This document shows positions 48,433 to 57,387 of a stretch of 64,000 nt of DNA, in pieces. This DNA is from Corynebacterium stationis (GTDB taxonomy: Bacteria > Actinomycetota > Actinomycetes > Mycobacteriales > Mycobacteriaceae): NCBI RefSeq assembly GCF_001941345.1, contig NZ_CP009251.1:1054001-1118000 (forward strand), read 5' to 3'. Under the pieces are notes generated by a model. The model was not told the DNA's origin. It did no database searches and saw only the letters and a program-made list of their open reading frames with translations. Made by a program: the position numbers and the translations under genes. Numbering within the stretch: position 1 is the first letter of the stretch; every line of letters begins with the position of its first letter.

Positions 48433-48711
48433 ATGGAACGCATGACCGCCTTCGTTAAAGGAAATGTGCAAGGCGTGGGATTTCGCTGGTGGACTCGCTC
48501 GCGTGCCTTAGAGCTGGGGCTCACAGGACATGCGACAAATAAGTCCGACGGACGCGTGCAAGTTGTTGCCGAAGGCCCACGGGAAGATTGTGAAAAGCTG
48601 CTGGAGGTACTCAAAGAGCAACCATCTAGCACCAACCGTCCAGGTCATGTAGAAGTTGTAGTCGAACAATGGGCTGCGCCAAAAGGCGAGTCCGGATTCA
48701 TTGAACGCTAA
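48433..48711 (+). CDS. acyP: Acylphosphatase
   Basis: 92 aa from ATG 48433; a longer frame from 48313 lies inside the symporter gene and is not used. The family signature KGNVQGVGFRWWTR contains the catalytic arginine, and HATNKSDGRVQVVAEGP holds the catalytic asparagine. It hydrolyses carboxyl-phosphate bonds. It starts seven bases after the symporter stop and precedes smc, its usual neighbour. Confidence 0.92.
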   Translation: MERMTAFVKGNVQGVGFRWWTRSRALELGLTGHATNKSDGRVQVVAEGPREDCEKLLEVLKEQPSSTNRPGHVEVVVEQWAAPKGESGFIER

Positions 48712-48724
48712 AAGCCCGGCACGG

Positions 48725-48749
48725 GGTCGAAAGCTTTAGGCTTTCGACC
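48725..48749. promoter_or_regulatory. Perfect hairpin just before smc
   Basis: GGTCGAAAGC (48725-48734) and GCTTTCGACC (48740-48749) are perfect 10-bp arms with a 5-base loop. No T-run follows, and the smc ATG is only 15 bases away, so it could hide the ribosome-binding region or act as an operator rather than end transcription. Confidence 0.55.
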
Positions 48750-48764
48750 TGTAGGATTATCACA

Positions 48765-51700
48765 ATGCACTTGAAATCGTTGACGCTTAAAGGATTTAAA
48801 TCTTTTGCGTCCGCGACGACTTTAAAATTCGAACCCGGAATCTGTGCGGTCGTAGGCCCCAATGGTTCCGGCAAATCCAATGTGGTTGATGCTCTTGCCT
48901 GGGTGATGGGCGAGGGCAGCGCGAAGACCCTGCGCGGCGGCAAGATGCAAGATGTCATCTTCGCCGGCGCCGGTGAGCGCAAAGCTCTCGGCCGCGCTGA
49001 GGTAACTCTTACCATCGACAATGCTGATGGTGCTCTGCCCATTGACTACACAGAAGTATCTGTTACCCGCCGCATGTTCCGTGATGGAGCAAGCGAATAT
49101 GAAATCAATGGCGCCAAAGCGCGCTTGATGGATATTCAAGAGCTGCTGTCTGACTCCGGCATCGGCCGCGAGATGCACATCATCGTCGGGCAGGGAAAGC
49201 TCGCGGAAATCCTGGAATCCCGCCCCGAAGACCGGCGCAGCTACATTGAAGAAGCAGCCGGGGTATTAAAACACCGCCGTCGCAAAGAAAAAGCCCAACG
49301 CAAGCTCACCGGCATGCAGGCGAATCTTGACCGGCTTTCAGACTTGACTGAAGAATTAGGCAAACAGCTTAAACCTTTAGAGCGCCAAGCCCAGGCGGCA
49401 CAGCGCGCTGCCACGGTACAGGCAGATCTGCGCGATGCCCGTTTGAAGCTAGCTGGCGATAGGGTAGTGCGCGTTCGTGCTGAATTTGCCGATGCCCAGC
49501 GTCAAGCAGAACTTTTAGAAGAACAAGTGGCTCTTGCCACTGAGGCACTCGAAGAAGCTACCGGGCAACAGATGGAGCTCGAGGAACAGCTGGGGGAGAT
49601 TGCTCCCCAGGCTGAGGCTGCCCAAAAGCTGTGGTTTGATTTGTCCACGCTGGTGGAGCGACTTGCTGCGACTTCGCGCATTGCACAAGAACGCGCTAAT
49701 AACGTTGGCGCTGTCACTGCGTATCAGGGCCAAGACCCAGATGACTTAGAAGCCCGCGCACGAGTCGCAGATGAAGAGCACGCGGAATTAGTTCTTGCAG
49801 CTGAAGAAGCAGCAGAAGCCTTAGAATCAATCCGCGAGGAAGTAGCAGAGCGTCGTGAAGCTTTTACCGCAGCGGATAAAGAACATGCAGCTCAGTTGCG
49901 CGCTATCGCTGACCGACGCGAGGGCGTGGTCCGACTTATCGCTGAGGAACAAGCATTATCCCGCCAAGTCGAAACCTCTGAGCAGTCACTTGGCCATAGC
50001 CAAGACGGCGTTGATGAGGCAGCGAAGAAGTTGCGTGCCGCGCGTGAAGAAGCAGCCGAAGTGGAAAAGAAGCTCGCCGATTTCGATCGGGAGCGCGCTC
50101 CACTCGATGAGGCGCATGTTCGTGCATTGAGCGAATCTCAAGCGGCGGATTTACGTCTTGAGCAATTGCGAGACCAACAACGTGAATTTGAACGTGCGGT
50201 CTACACCTTGCATTCGCGAATCGAAACCTTAACCAGCACCATCCCGCCCACCACGGAGATTGGCGTTGACTTGCAACCGCTGGGCCAATTGGTATCTACG
50301 GCCTATGACGTTGCTTTGGCGGTCGCTTTGGGCGAGTTCGCTGAATCGCATGTCGGCAAGGTCGGTCCAGATCTTCTTGCTGCATTAGAAGATGCTTCAC
50401 GCACCACCGTCTTTGATAATTCTGGGTCACAAACGCAGTGGCGCATGGACGCCAACCTGCCACCTGGGGCAGCATGGCTATTAGATCACGTGGTTGCAGT
50501 ACCGGAGATTTCCCATGGCATCACCCGCGTCTTGGCGGATGTGGTGTTAGTAGACGATGTCGATGCTGCCCGTCAGATCGTCGCCGAAGATCCACGCTTG
50601 CGCGCTGTAACTCGAGCGGGCGTCATGGTTGGTGAAGGTTGGATCTCTGCTGGCACCGGTGCACAATCAACGGTGGAGGTAGCTTCCAAGATTAAAACTG
50701 CGGAGCAAGAGCTAGAAAAAGCTACTCAAGATTTGGAAGAGCTTTCAGGCACGCTAGAAGGTGCAAAACTTGCAGCCGAAGATGCGCGCGTTACCGCAGC
50801 GGGTGCAAAAGCAGCGTTGCGGGATCACGACTTGCAAGTAGCCGCGTGGAAACGCGACCACCAGCGTCTTATCTCACAGGTAGAAACCAGCGAGAAGGAC
50901 CATGAAAAGCTCGCACAGCGAGCAACGGAGTTAGATATCAAGCTGGCGCAGTTGCGTACGCAGCTGGAAGAAGCACGCGATCGACTAGCGCGGGTGGATA
51001 AAGATGAGCCGGATACGGAGGCATCGACAAGCGAGCGCGACATGGCATCCCAAGCCTTGGACGCTGCCAAAACCATGGAGATGGAAGCGCAGATGAGCCT
51101 GCGCTCTGCCCAAGACAAGGTAGGCCACGCCGCCGGGCGGGGCGATAGCTTGCGCCGATTGGCTGAGCAAGAGCGCCAGGCCAAACAGCGCCATGACCGC
51201 ACCATGGCGCGCCGCCGCGCACTGGGTGAGCTTGCGCGCACAGTGGCAAGCCATGCAAAGCCATTGAGTCAGAGGGCGAGCGATGCGCTATCCCGCGCCG
51301 CAGAATCACGCGACGTACTAGCAACCCAGCGTACGGCGATAAACAACCAGCTCAACGCCGCCAAGCAAACGGTGACAGGTGCGCGCCAACGCTTAGAGCA
51401 GCTCACCAACAAGGCCCATTCGGGCGATATTGCCCGTTCGCAGGCCCAAGTTCGCTTAGATGAAGCAGAGGCCAAGATTTCTGAGCAGCTCGGCATCGCG
51501 ATTGCGGATTTGTTGCGTGGTTACACCCCGGATGATGATTTCGATCGCGCTGCTGAGACTAAGCGTTTGAAGCAAGCCGAAAAGGATTTGAACTCTTTGG
51601 GCAAGGTCAACCCCTTGGCGCTGGAAGAATTCAAGGCTTTGGAAGAGCGCTATTCCTTCCTCTCGACGCAGCTTGACGATGTCACCCAAGCCCGCCGCGA

Positions 51701-52220
51701 CTTGGAAGGTGTCATCGAGGACGTCGACGCGCAGATTCTGCAGCTCTTTAGCGATGCTTGGCACGACGTGGAAGCGGAATTCCCGAAGGTCTTTAACACC
51801 CTGTTCCCAGGTGGCGAAGGACGGCTCATTCTAACCGAACCCGAATCCTTGCTCACCACGGGTATTGAGGTGGAGGCTCGTCCACCGGGCAAGAAGGTCA
51901 AGCGCTTGTCCTTGCTTTCGGGCGGGGAGAAGTCCTTAACAGCGTTAGCTATGCTCGTGGCAATTTTCCGCGCACGCCCCTCACCGTTTTATGTCATGGA
52001 TGAGGTTGAAGCAGCGCTTGACGATGTCAACCTGCGTCGCCTCATCGCTCTTTTCGAAGAATTGCGCAAGGATTCCCAGCTCATCGTCATTACGCACCAA
52101 AAACCGACGATGGATGTCGCCAATGTGCTCTACGGCGTAACCATGCGCGGCGACGGTGTGACGCGAGTTATTTCCCAACGGATGAACCCAGCCCACGCAA
52201 TGGAGCCAGCTAGCCGTTAA
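48765..52220 (+). CDS. smc: Chromosome segregation protein SMC
   Basis: 1151 aa. An ATP-binding N-terminus with Walker A VVGPNGSGKSNVVDALAWV, a first coiled coil (about 170-490), a hinge (about 500-640, QPLGQLVSTAYDVALAVAL and ITRVLADVVLVDDV), a second coiled coil, then the C-terminal ABC signature LSLLSGGEKSLTALAM and Walker B PFYVMDEVEAALDDVN. The dimer forms ring-shaped condensin with ScpA and ScpB, which are not encoded here. smc-ftsY order is conserved. Confidence 0.96.
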   Translation: MHLKSLTLKGFKSFASATTLKFEPGICAVVGPNGSGKSNVVDALAWVMGEGSAKTLRGGKMQDVIFAGAGERKALGRAEVTLTIDNADGALPIDYTEVSVTRRMFRDGASEYEINGAKARLMDIQELLSDSGIGREMHIIVGQGKLAEILESRPEDRRSYIEEAAGVLKHRRRKEKAQRKLTGMQANLDRLSDLTEELGKQLKPLERQAQAAQRAATVQADLRDARLKLAGDRVVRVRAEFADAQRQAELLEEQVALATEALEEATGQQMELEEQLGEIAPQAEAAQKLWFDLSTLVERLAATSRIAQERANNVGAVTAYQGQDPDDLEARARVADEEHAELVLAAEEAAEALESIREEVAERREAFTAADKEHAAQLRAIADRREGVVRLIAEEQALSRQVETSEQSLGHSQDGVDEAAKKLRAAREEAAEVEKKLADFDRERAPLDEAHVRALSESQAADLRLEQLRDQQREFERAVYTLHSRIETLTSTIPPTTEIGVDLQPLGQLVSTAYDVALAVALGEFAESHVGKVGPDLLAALEDASRTTVFDNSGSQTQWRMDANLPPGAAWLLDHVVAVPEISHGITRVLADVVLVDDVDAARQIVAEDPRLRAVTRAGVMVGEGWISAGTGAQSTVEVASKIKTAEQELEKATQDLEELSGTLEGAKLAAEDARVTAAGAKAALRDHDLQVAAWKRDHQRLISQVETSEKDHEKLAQRATELDIKLAQLRTQLEEARDRLARVDKDEPDTEASTSERDMASQALDAAKTMEMEAQMSLRSAQDKVGHAAGRGDSLRRLAEQERQAKQRHDRTMARRRALGELARTVASHAKPLSQRASDALSRAAESRDVLATQRTAINNQLNAAKQTVTGARQRLEQLTNKAHSGDIARSQAQVRLDEAEAKISEQLGIAIADLLRGYTPDDDFDRAAETKRLKQAEKDLNSLGKVNPLALEEFKALEERYSFLSTQLDDVTQARRDLEGVIEDVDAQILQLFSDAWHDVEAEFPKVFNTLFPGGEGRLILTEPESLLTTGIEVEARPPGKKVKRLSLLSGGEKSLTALAMLVAIFRARPSPFYVMDEVEAALDDVNLRRLIALFEELRKDSQLIVITHQKPTMDVANVLYGVTMRGDGVTRVISQRMNPAHAMEPASR

Positions 52221-52230
52221 GATAGGGCGC

Positions 52231-53913
52231 ATGGAATCATTCTTAATGTTGTGGATCGGCGTCGCTGTTGTTGTCCTCATTATCCTTATTGCCCTTTTAA
52301 TCTTGTGGGGCAAAAAACGTGGTGAGGATAAGAAGGTTTCTTTTGACAAGGCTGAGGAAGAGCCAAAAGAGCTAACCCAACAGCAAAAGTCGGGTAATTA
52401 CCAGGCGCAATCTGGCTTTAACTTTGCTCCCGCACAATCTGCTGAGCCCGTCCCAGCGCGCGAGACCCCTAAGCCCCCGCAGGACTCTGCGGTGCCGCCA
52501 GTAGTTCCACCCATCCCGCAGCCGCAAGAAACCGCCGATGAGAAAGAGCCCGCTCAAGAGCAACCCGCTCAAGAGCAGGCAGTTCAGGAACCGGCTGTTT
52601 CAGAAGAACCTGCACAGCAAGAACCAGCACAGCAAGAACCTGCTGATGTAAAACCAGCAGAGCCAGAGCTAGAGCCAGTTGAGGCAGAAGTAGCTGAGAC
52701 AGTCGAGCCAGAAGCTGACGAAGAGCCTACTGCACCCGCTGAACCAGCTGAACCTGCTACCGTCGCGCCCGCGGTAGAAGAAGAGGATTCCCCAATCTTT
52801 GACGAGGTTGCCGAAGACCTCGAAGCTGAAGATATTAAGGAAGAAGTTACCGGGCACGAAGAAGCTCAGCAGGCAGCTGAAGCAGCAGAAGCGCAGGCTG
52901 ATTCGGCTGTAGCAGCACTTGAAGAAACTCCCGTTCCTGAAGAGCCAGCAACTACTCCGGAGCCAACCGAGCCGGTAGAAGAGATTGAGCCAGCTGGCGG
53001 TCGCTTGGGTCGCTTGCGTGGACGGTTGTCGCGCTCCCAAAACGCTATCGGCCAGGGCCTTATGGGGATCTTGTCCGCTGGTGACCTTGATGAGGATGCT
53101 TGGGAGGAAATCGAAGATACCCTCATCATGGCCGATTTGGGTACGGCCGTAACCATGAAGGTTTCGGAATCCTTGCGCGACAAGATTGCTGAGCGTGGGG
53201 TCTCTAGCGAAGCCGAAGCCCGCGCCATGCTGCGTGAGACTTTGATTGAGGTCGGGCGCCCAGAAATGGATCGCTCAATTAAGGCGATGCCACATGAGGG
53301 CAAGCCCGCGGTCATCATGGTTGTGGGTGTGAACGGCACTGGTAAGACAACAACCACCGGTAAATTGGCGCGTGTTCTAGTTTCCATGGGGCACTCGGTA
53401 CTTCTTGGCGCGGCTGATACATTCCGTGCAGCTGCAGCCGATCAGCTTGAGACCTGGGGTCGCCGGGTGGGCGCCTCGACGGTACGCGGAAAAGAAGGCG
53501 CGGACCCAGCTTCTGTGGCTTTCGATGCTGTCGCAACCGGCGTTGAACAACAAGTAGATGTAGTCCTTGTTGATACCGCGGGTCGTCTGCACACTTCCAA
53601 CGACTTGATGGACCAGCTGGGTAAGGTCAAGCGCGTAGTAGAGAAGAAATCCTCAGTCGATGAGGTATTGCTTGTCATCGACGCCACGGTGGGCCAAAAC
53701 GGATTGATGCAGGCCCGCGTTTTCCGTGAAGTAGTAGACATCACAGGTGTCGTCCTAACTAAGCTGGATGGTACGGCCAAGGGCGGTATTGTCTTCCAAG
53801 TTCAAGAAGAGCTCGGCGTTCCAGTCAAGCTTGTGGGCTTGGGCGAGGGTGCCGACCATCTGGCGCCATTTGAGGTAGAAAGTTTCGTCGACGCCCTGCT
53901 TGGTGAGCAGTAA
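52231..53913 (+). CDS. ftsY: Signal recognition particle receptor FtsY
   Basis: 560 aa, long for the family because of its N-terminal part. One membrane helix (residues 3-28, LWIGVAVVVLIILIALLILWG) is followed by about 210 residues rich in Glu, Pro, Ala and Gln with short repeats (QEPAQQEPA). The NG GTPase domain starts near 255: GVNGTGKTTTTGKL (P-loop), DTFRAAAADQLE, DTAGRLHTSNDLMDQL and TKLDGTAKGG. It docks SRP-ribosome complexes at the membrane. The acidic region probably contacts lipid or translocon. It starts 10 bases after smc and ends at a strong terminator. Confidence 0.96.
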   Translation: MESFLMLWIGVAVVVLIILIALLILWGKKRGEDKKVSFDKAEEEPKELTQQQKSGNYQAQSGFNFAPAQSAEPVPARETPKPPQDSAVPPVVPPIPQPQETADEKEPAQEQPAQEQAVQEPAVSEEPAQQEPAQQEPADVKPAEPELEPVEAEVAETVEPEADEEPTAPAEPAEPATVAPAVEEEDSPIFDEVAEDLEAEDIKEEVTGHEEAQQAAEAAEAQADSAVAALEETPVPEEPATTPEPTEPVEEIEPAGGRLGRLRGRLSRSQNAIGQGLMGILSAGDLDEDAWEEIEDTLIMADLGTAVTMKVSESLRDKIAERGVSSEAEARAMLRETLIEVGRPEMDRSIKAMPHEGKPAVIMVVGVNGTGKTTTTGKLARVLVSMGHSVLLGAADTFRAAAADQLETWGRRVGASTVRGKEGADPASVAFDAVATGVEQQVDVVLVDTAGRLHTSNDLMDQLGKVKRVVEKKSSVDEVLLVIDATVGQNGLMQARVFREVVDITGVVLTKLDGTAKGGIVFQVQEELGVPVKLVGLGEGADHLAPFEVESFVDALLGEQ

Positions 53914-53930
53914 CCTATCGTACGACCGAA

Positions 53931-53969
53931 AGCACGCCCCGCACTCTTATTTGGAGTCCGGGGCGTGCT
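53931..53969 (+). terminator. ftsY terminator
   Basis: AGCACGCCCCGCACTC (53931-53946) pairs with GAGTCCGGGGCGTGCT (53954-53969) except one mismatch, with a 7-base loop and TCTTTCT after it. Confidence 0.88.
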
Positions 53970-54141
53970 AGTCTTTCTGTGATGACGAATACAAACTCCT
54001 CACATTCCGCTGTGCGTATCAGGCACAACGGAACTAATGGCTATATCAATTCGTGGGGCCCGCACCTCTCCGGCGTCATTCCTTGAACTGAGTAGCTCAC
54101 CCCGTCTTTTCATGTTCATTTAAGAGGAATATCTACTTGCG

Positions 54142-57039
54142 ATGCTTTTTTATGTTTTAGCCCTGTTAGGGCTCACAGTCGCAGCTGCCCCTTTGGCGTC
54201 GCGACTTTTAGGGCGCGATGCTGGCTGGCTTCTGTCATTGCCGCTGCTTGCTAGTGCTGGCATGGCAGCGTCGACCTATAGTACCGGGGAGGTACATACC
54301 GAATCTGTGCGATGGATGCCGACTATCGACGTGAACTTCTCGTTGCGTCTCGACGGCCTATCCCTAGTGTTTCTGATGCTGGTTCTGGTTATTGGTGCCG
54401 GTGTTTTAGCGTATTCGACGCGGTATCTGCACCATAAAGACACTGCCTTTTACTTCTATATCTGTGGCTTCGCAGCATCCATGGCGGTTGTAGTCACCAC
54501 CGATAATTTGATGGTGTTCTACCTCGCCTGGGAGCTTACGACGCTGTGCTCCTACTTCTTGATTGCCAACTCTGGTGAGAAGGGACATCAACCAGCAATC
54601 CGTACTTTGCTGGTGACGGTGCTTGGTGGTCTATTCTTGCTGGGCGCTACCGTAATCATGGTGATCAACGCAGGCACCATGTCAATTTCTGATGTCATTG
54701 CCTCACCGATGTGGGCTGAAAACCCTGCGCTTTTGGCAACGGTGGCCTTCTTAATCGCCATTGCAGCTTTTACCAAGTCTGCGCAATTTCCTTTCCAAGC
54801 GTGGTTGCCCGATTCGATGGTTGCCATCGCACCAGTTTCGGCTTACCTGCACGCAGCAGCGATGGTCAAGGCAGGTATTTACCTGATTCTGCGCTACTCG
54901 CCACTGCTTCACGATGTTCAGTTGTGGAATGTCATGTTGGTGGTTTGCGGCGGTATCACCGCACTCTTCGGTGCGCTCACCGCTATCAAGTGTGATGACT
55001 TGAAAGAACTTTTGGCGTATTCCACCATGTCGCAGTTGGGCTTGCTGGTGCTGACCGTCGGTATTGGCACTGATGCAGCAATCACCGCGGCGATTGTCCA
55101 CACCATCGCACACGCCTGCTTCAAGGCAGCGCTGTTTATGTCGGTGGGCATCATCGAACACGAAACCGGCACGCGCTCGTATCAAAAATTGCGCCACACC
55201 CGCATCGTCAAGATGCCGATCACCACGGGCATTATCACGATCGCTGGTGCGTCAATGGCGGGTATTCCATTGCTGCTGGGCTTTGTTTCCAAAGAAGGAC
55301 TCATCACTGCGAGCTTGGACTCCGGTTTGGCAGAGCCCTTTAAGATTCTGGTCACCGCAGTCATTGTCATCACGTCGATGTTTACCTTCGCATACTCCTT
55401 CCGCTACATCATTGGAGCCCGCGGCGCGACCAAGCATTCAATCGCGGAGGCAAATTACCAGGCCGAAGAAGGTGGCTTTGAGCCAGAACCAGTAGAAACT
55501 ATTACTGAGGCAAAGCCAACCGTGTGGTTTGTTCCAGGCATCCTGGCTCTTGTCACCGTGGTGCTGGGTATCGTTCCTTCCTTGTTGAATTGGGCAGTGG
55601 GGCAGGCCGCTATCGCCACCACAACCGATGCTCATGAACCACACCTGAGCATCTGGCATGGCTTTAACATCCCGCTTGCTCTCACCGGCATCATCATTGC
55701 CTTCGGCATCATCTTGGTGAACTTCAACCGCGAACTTGCTCGCGCGATGACAAACTTTGGTGCACCAATTTCGGGGCTCTCTGCTGTGGAAAAGATACGC
55801 ACGGGAATCATTGATTTCGGCGCTAAGTATGCAACTAAACCTTCGGGGACAACGTCTATGCGTCGTCATCTAGTTGTGCCACTATTGATGCTGATTTTGA
55901 TCACTTTCGTTGGGCTTTTTGCTCTCCGTGATCTGCCAGAAGTCCACCGTGAGACTTCCACCCCAACCGACTGGGTGTTCGTACTCATCATCGGAATTGG
56001 TGTCCTGGCGTCCGTTATGGCCAAGTCTCGTCTGACCGTGGTCGTGGTGGTTTCGATTGCTGGTTTCGGTGTGACGCTGTGGTTCTATGCTCTGGGCGCT
56101 GCCGATGTTGCGACCACGCAGTTGACCGTTGAAATTTTGACGGTCTGTGTTCTGGTCTTGGTGCTGCACCGCTTGCCGGATCACTTCACTCCGGAAACCC
56201 GCAAATTCCACTGGTGGTCCATCGTCTTGTCCGTAGCCGTCGGCGTAAGCGCCACCCTTGCGGTATGGGGACTTACGGGCCGTCGGGACAAGTCAGATGC
56301 CGCGCGCCTGTATTTGGAACAAGCACCAAAAGATACTGGTGGTTCCAATATCGTGAACACGATCTTGGTTGATTACCGTGCATTCGATACTTTCGGCGAG
56401 CTGACCGTGCTTGGCATGGCGGGCATTGCCATCGCCGTGCTCTTGGCGAAATTCCGCCTGGCACCAGTTCGCGAGACTCTCCTGGACCGCAAGTCGCCGG
56501 TCTTTGAAGCATTTGAAAACGCAGTATTCCTGCGTGCAACAGGCAGAGTTATCGGACCAATCATCGTTGCTTTGTCCGTATTGCTCTTTTTCCGCGGTCA
56601 CTATGAAACCGGCGGCGGATTCGTCGCGGCGCTTGTTGGTGCCGGCGGCATGGCCTTGATGTACCTGTCGGCACCAACCAATGATCGGGCAAAGATTCGT
56701 TGGCCATACTTCACGCTGATTGGTTCTGGTGTTGCCTTGGCATCATTGACGGGTCTGGCAGGTTTCGCTGAAGGATCCTTCCTGACCTCACTGCACGTTG
56801 AGATCTTCGGAACTCACCAGACCTCGGCGATGATTTTCGACCTGGGCGTCTACCTCGCAGTTCTTGGTGTCATTGTCGCAGCCTTCAACTTGCTGGGCAT
56901 GCCACGCAAAGGAGATAAAGAATTCCACGTCCTGCTGGACTTGGCCTCTGAGCAGACCTTGCAACGCCGTGGTGAGACTGATGACCACAGGGCACTGGCA
57001 GCTATCGCAAACAACAAGACGAAAGAAAGGAGCAAGTAG
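54142..57039 (+). CDS. mrpA: Mrp-type Na+/H+ antiporter subunit A, fused with subunit B
   Basis: 965 aa. The first part is a NuoL-like ion-translocating subunit (about 14 membrane segments; FYLAWELTTLCSYFLIANSG, FPFQAWLPDSMVAIAPVSAYLHAA, KAALFMSVGIIEHETGTRS). From about residue 600 come the extra MrpA C-terminal helices and then an MrpB-like domain (FFRGHYETGGGFVAALVGAGGMALMY), so B is fused to A and no separate mrpB exists. The complex exports sodium for protons, giving salt and alkali tolerance. It is first in the mrpA-C-D-E-F-G operon. Confidence 0.94.
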   Translation: MLFYVLALLGLTVAAAPLASRLLGRDAGWLLSLPLLASAGMAASTYSTGEVHTESVRWMPTIDVNFSLRLDGLSLVFLMLVLVIGAGVLAYSTRYLHHKDTAFYFYICGFAASMAVVVTTDNLMVFYLAWELTTLCSYFLIANSGEKGHQPAIRTLLVTVLGGLFLLGATVIMVINAGTMSISDVIASPMWAENPALLATVAFLIAIAAFTKSAQFPFQAWLPDSMVAIAPVSAYLHAAAMVKAGIYLILRYSPLLHDVQLWNVMLVVCGGITALFGALTAIKCDDLKELLAYSTMSQLGLLVLTVGIGTDAAITAAIVHTIAHACFKAALFMSVGIIEHETGTRSYQKLRHTRIVKMPITTGIITIAGASMAGIPLLLGFVSKEGLITASLDSGLAEPFKILVTAVIVITSMFTFAYSFRYIIGARGATKHSIAEANYQAEEGGFEPEPVETITEAKPTVWFVPGILALVTVVLGIVPSLLNWAVGQAAIATTTDAHEPHLSIWHGFNIPLALTGIIIAFGIILVNFNRELARAMTNFGAPISGLSAVEKIRTGIIDFGAKYATKPSGTTSMRRHLVVPLLMLILITFVGLFALRDLPEVHRETSTPTDWVFVLIIGIGVLASVMAKSRLTVVVVVSIAGFGVTLWFYALGAADVATTQLTVEILTVCVLVLVLHRLPDHFTPETRKFHWWSIVLSVAVGVSATLAVWGLTGRRDKSDAARLYLEQAPKDTGGSNIVNTILVDYRAFDTFGELTVLGMAGIAIAVLLAKFRLAPVRETLLDRKSPVFEAFENAVFLRATGRVIGPIIVALSVLLFFRGHYETGGGFVAALVGAGGMALMYLSAPTNDRAKIRWPYFTLIGSGVALASLTGLAGFAEGSFLTSLHVEIFGTHQTSAMIFDLGVYLAVLGVIVAAFNLLGMPRKGDKEFHVLLDLASEQTLQRRGETDDHRALAAIANNKTKERSK

Positions 57040-57387
57040 ATGACACTGGCTATTTCCTCAGGCATCCTCATCGGAGGAGCCGTCTACCTGATGCTGCGCC
57101 GCGATATGTTGCGTATCGCATTGGGCTTTACCCTTCTTTCGCACGGCATCAACTTAATGATTGTCGCAACCGGTGGCACCTATGCCCGCAACGAGCCTTT
57201 TGGCTCGCATACTTTAGAACAAATGGGGTTTGCCGCGGATCCACTTCCACAAGCATTCGTGCTCACCGCCATCGTCATTGGTTTCTCGATTTCGGTGCTG
57301 ATGTTCGTCACCGCCGCGGTAGGTGATGGCGATGATGCCACCCGTCCAGAACTGGACCTGGATAAGCACAAGGATGTGGTCCTCTAA
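57040..57387 (+). CDS. mrpC: Mrp antiporter subunit C
   Basis: 115 aa, NuoK-like, three membrane helices. GGAVYLMLRRDMLRIALGFTLLSHGINLMIV contains the family's conserved glutamate-poor but glycine-rich helix, and DPLPQAFVLTAIVIGFSIS is a clear MrpC signature. Starts directly after the mrpA stop; the stop overlaps mrpD by one base. Confidence 0.93.
   Translation: MTLAISSGILIGGAVYLMLRRDMLRIALGFTLLSHGINLMIVATGGTYARNEPFGSHTLEQMGFAADPLPQAFVLTAIVIGFSISVLMFVTAAVGDGDDATRPELDLDKHKDVVL

Noticed and set aside
53982..54086. 34-codon frame between ftsY terminator and mrpA
   Set aside because: Begins with ATG but has no clear ribosome-binding site and no hydrophobic or leader-like character; likely chance.
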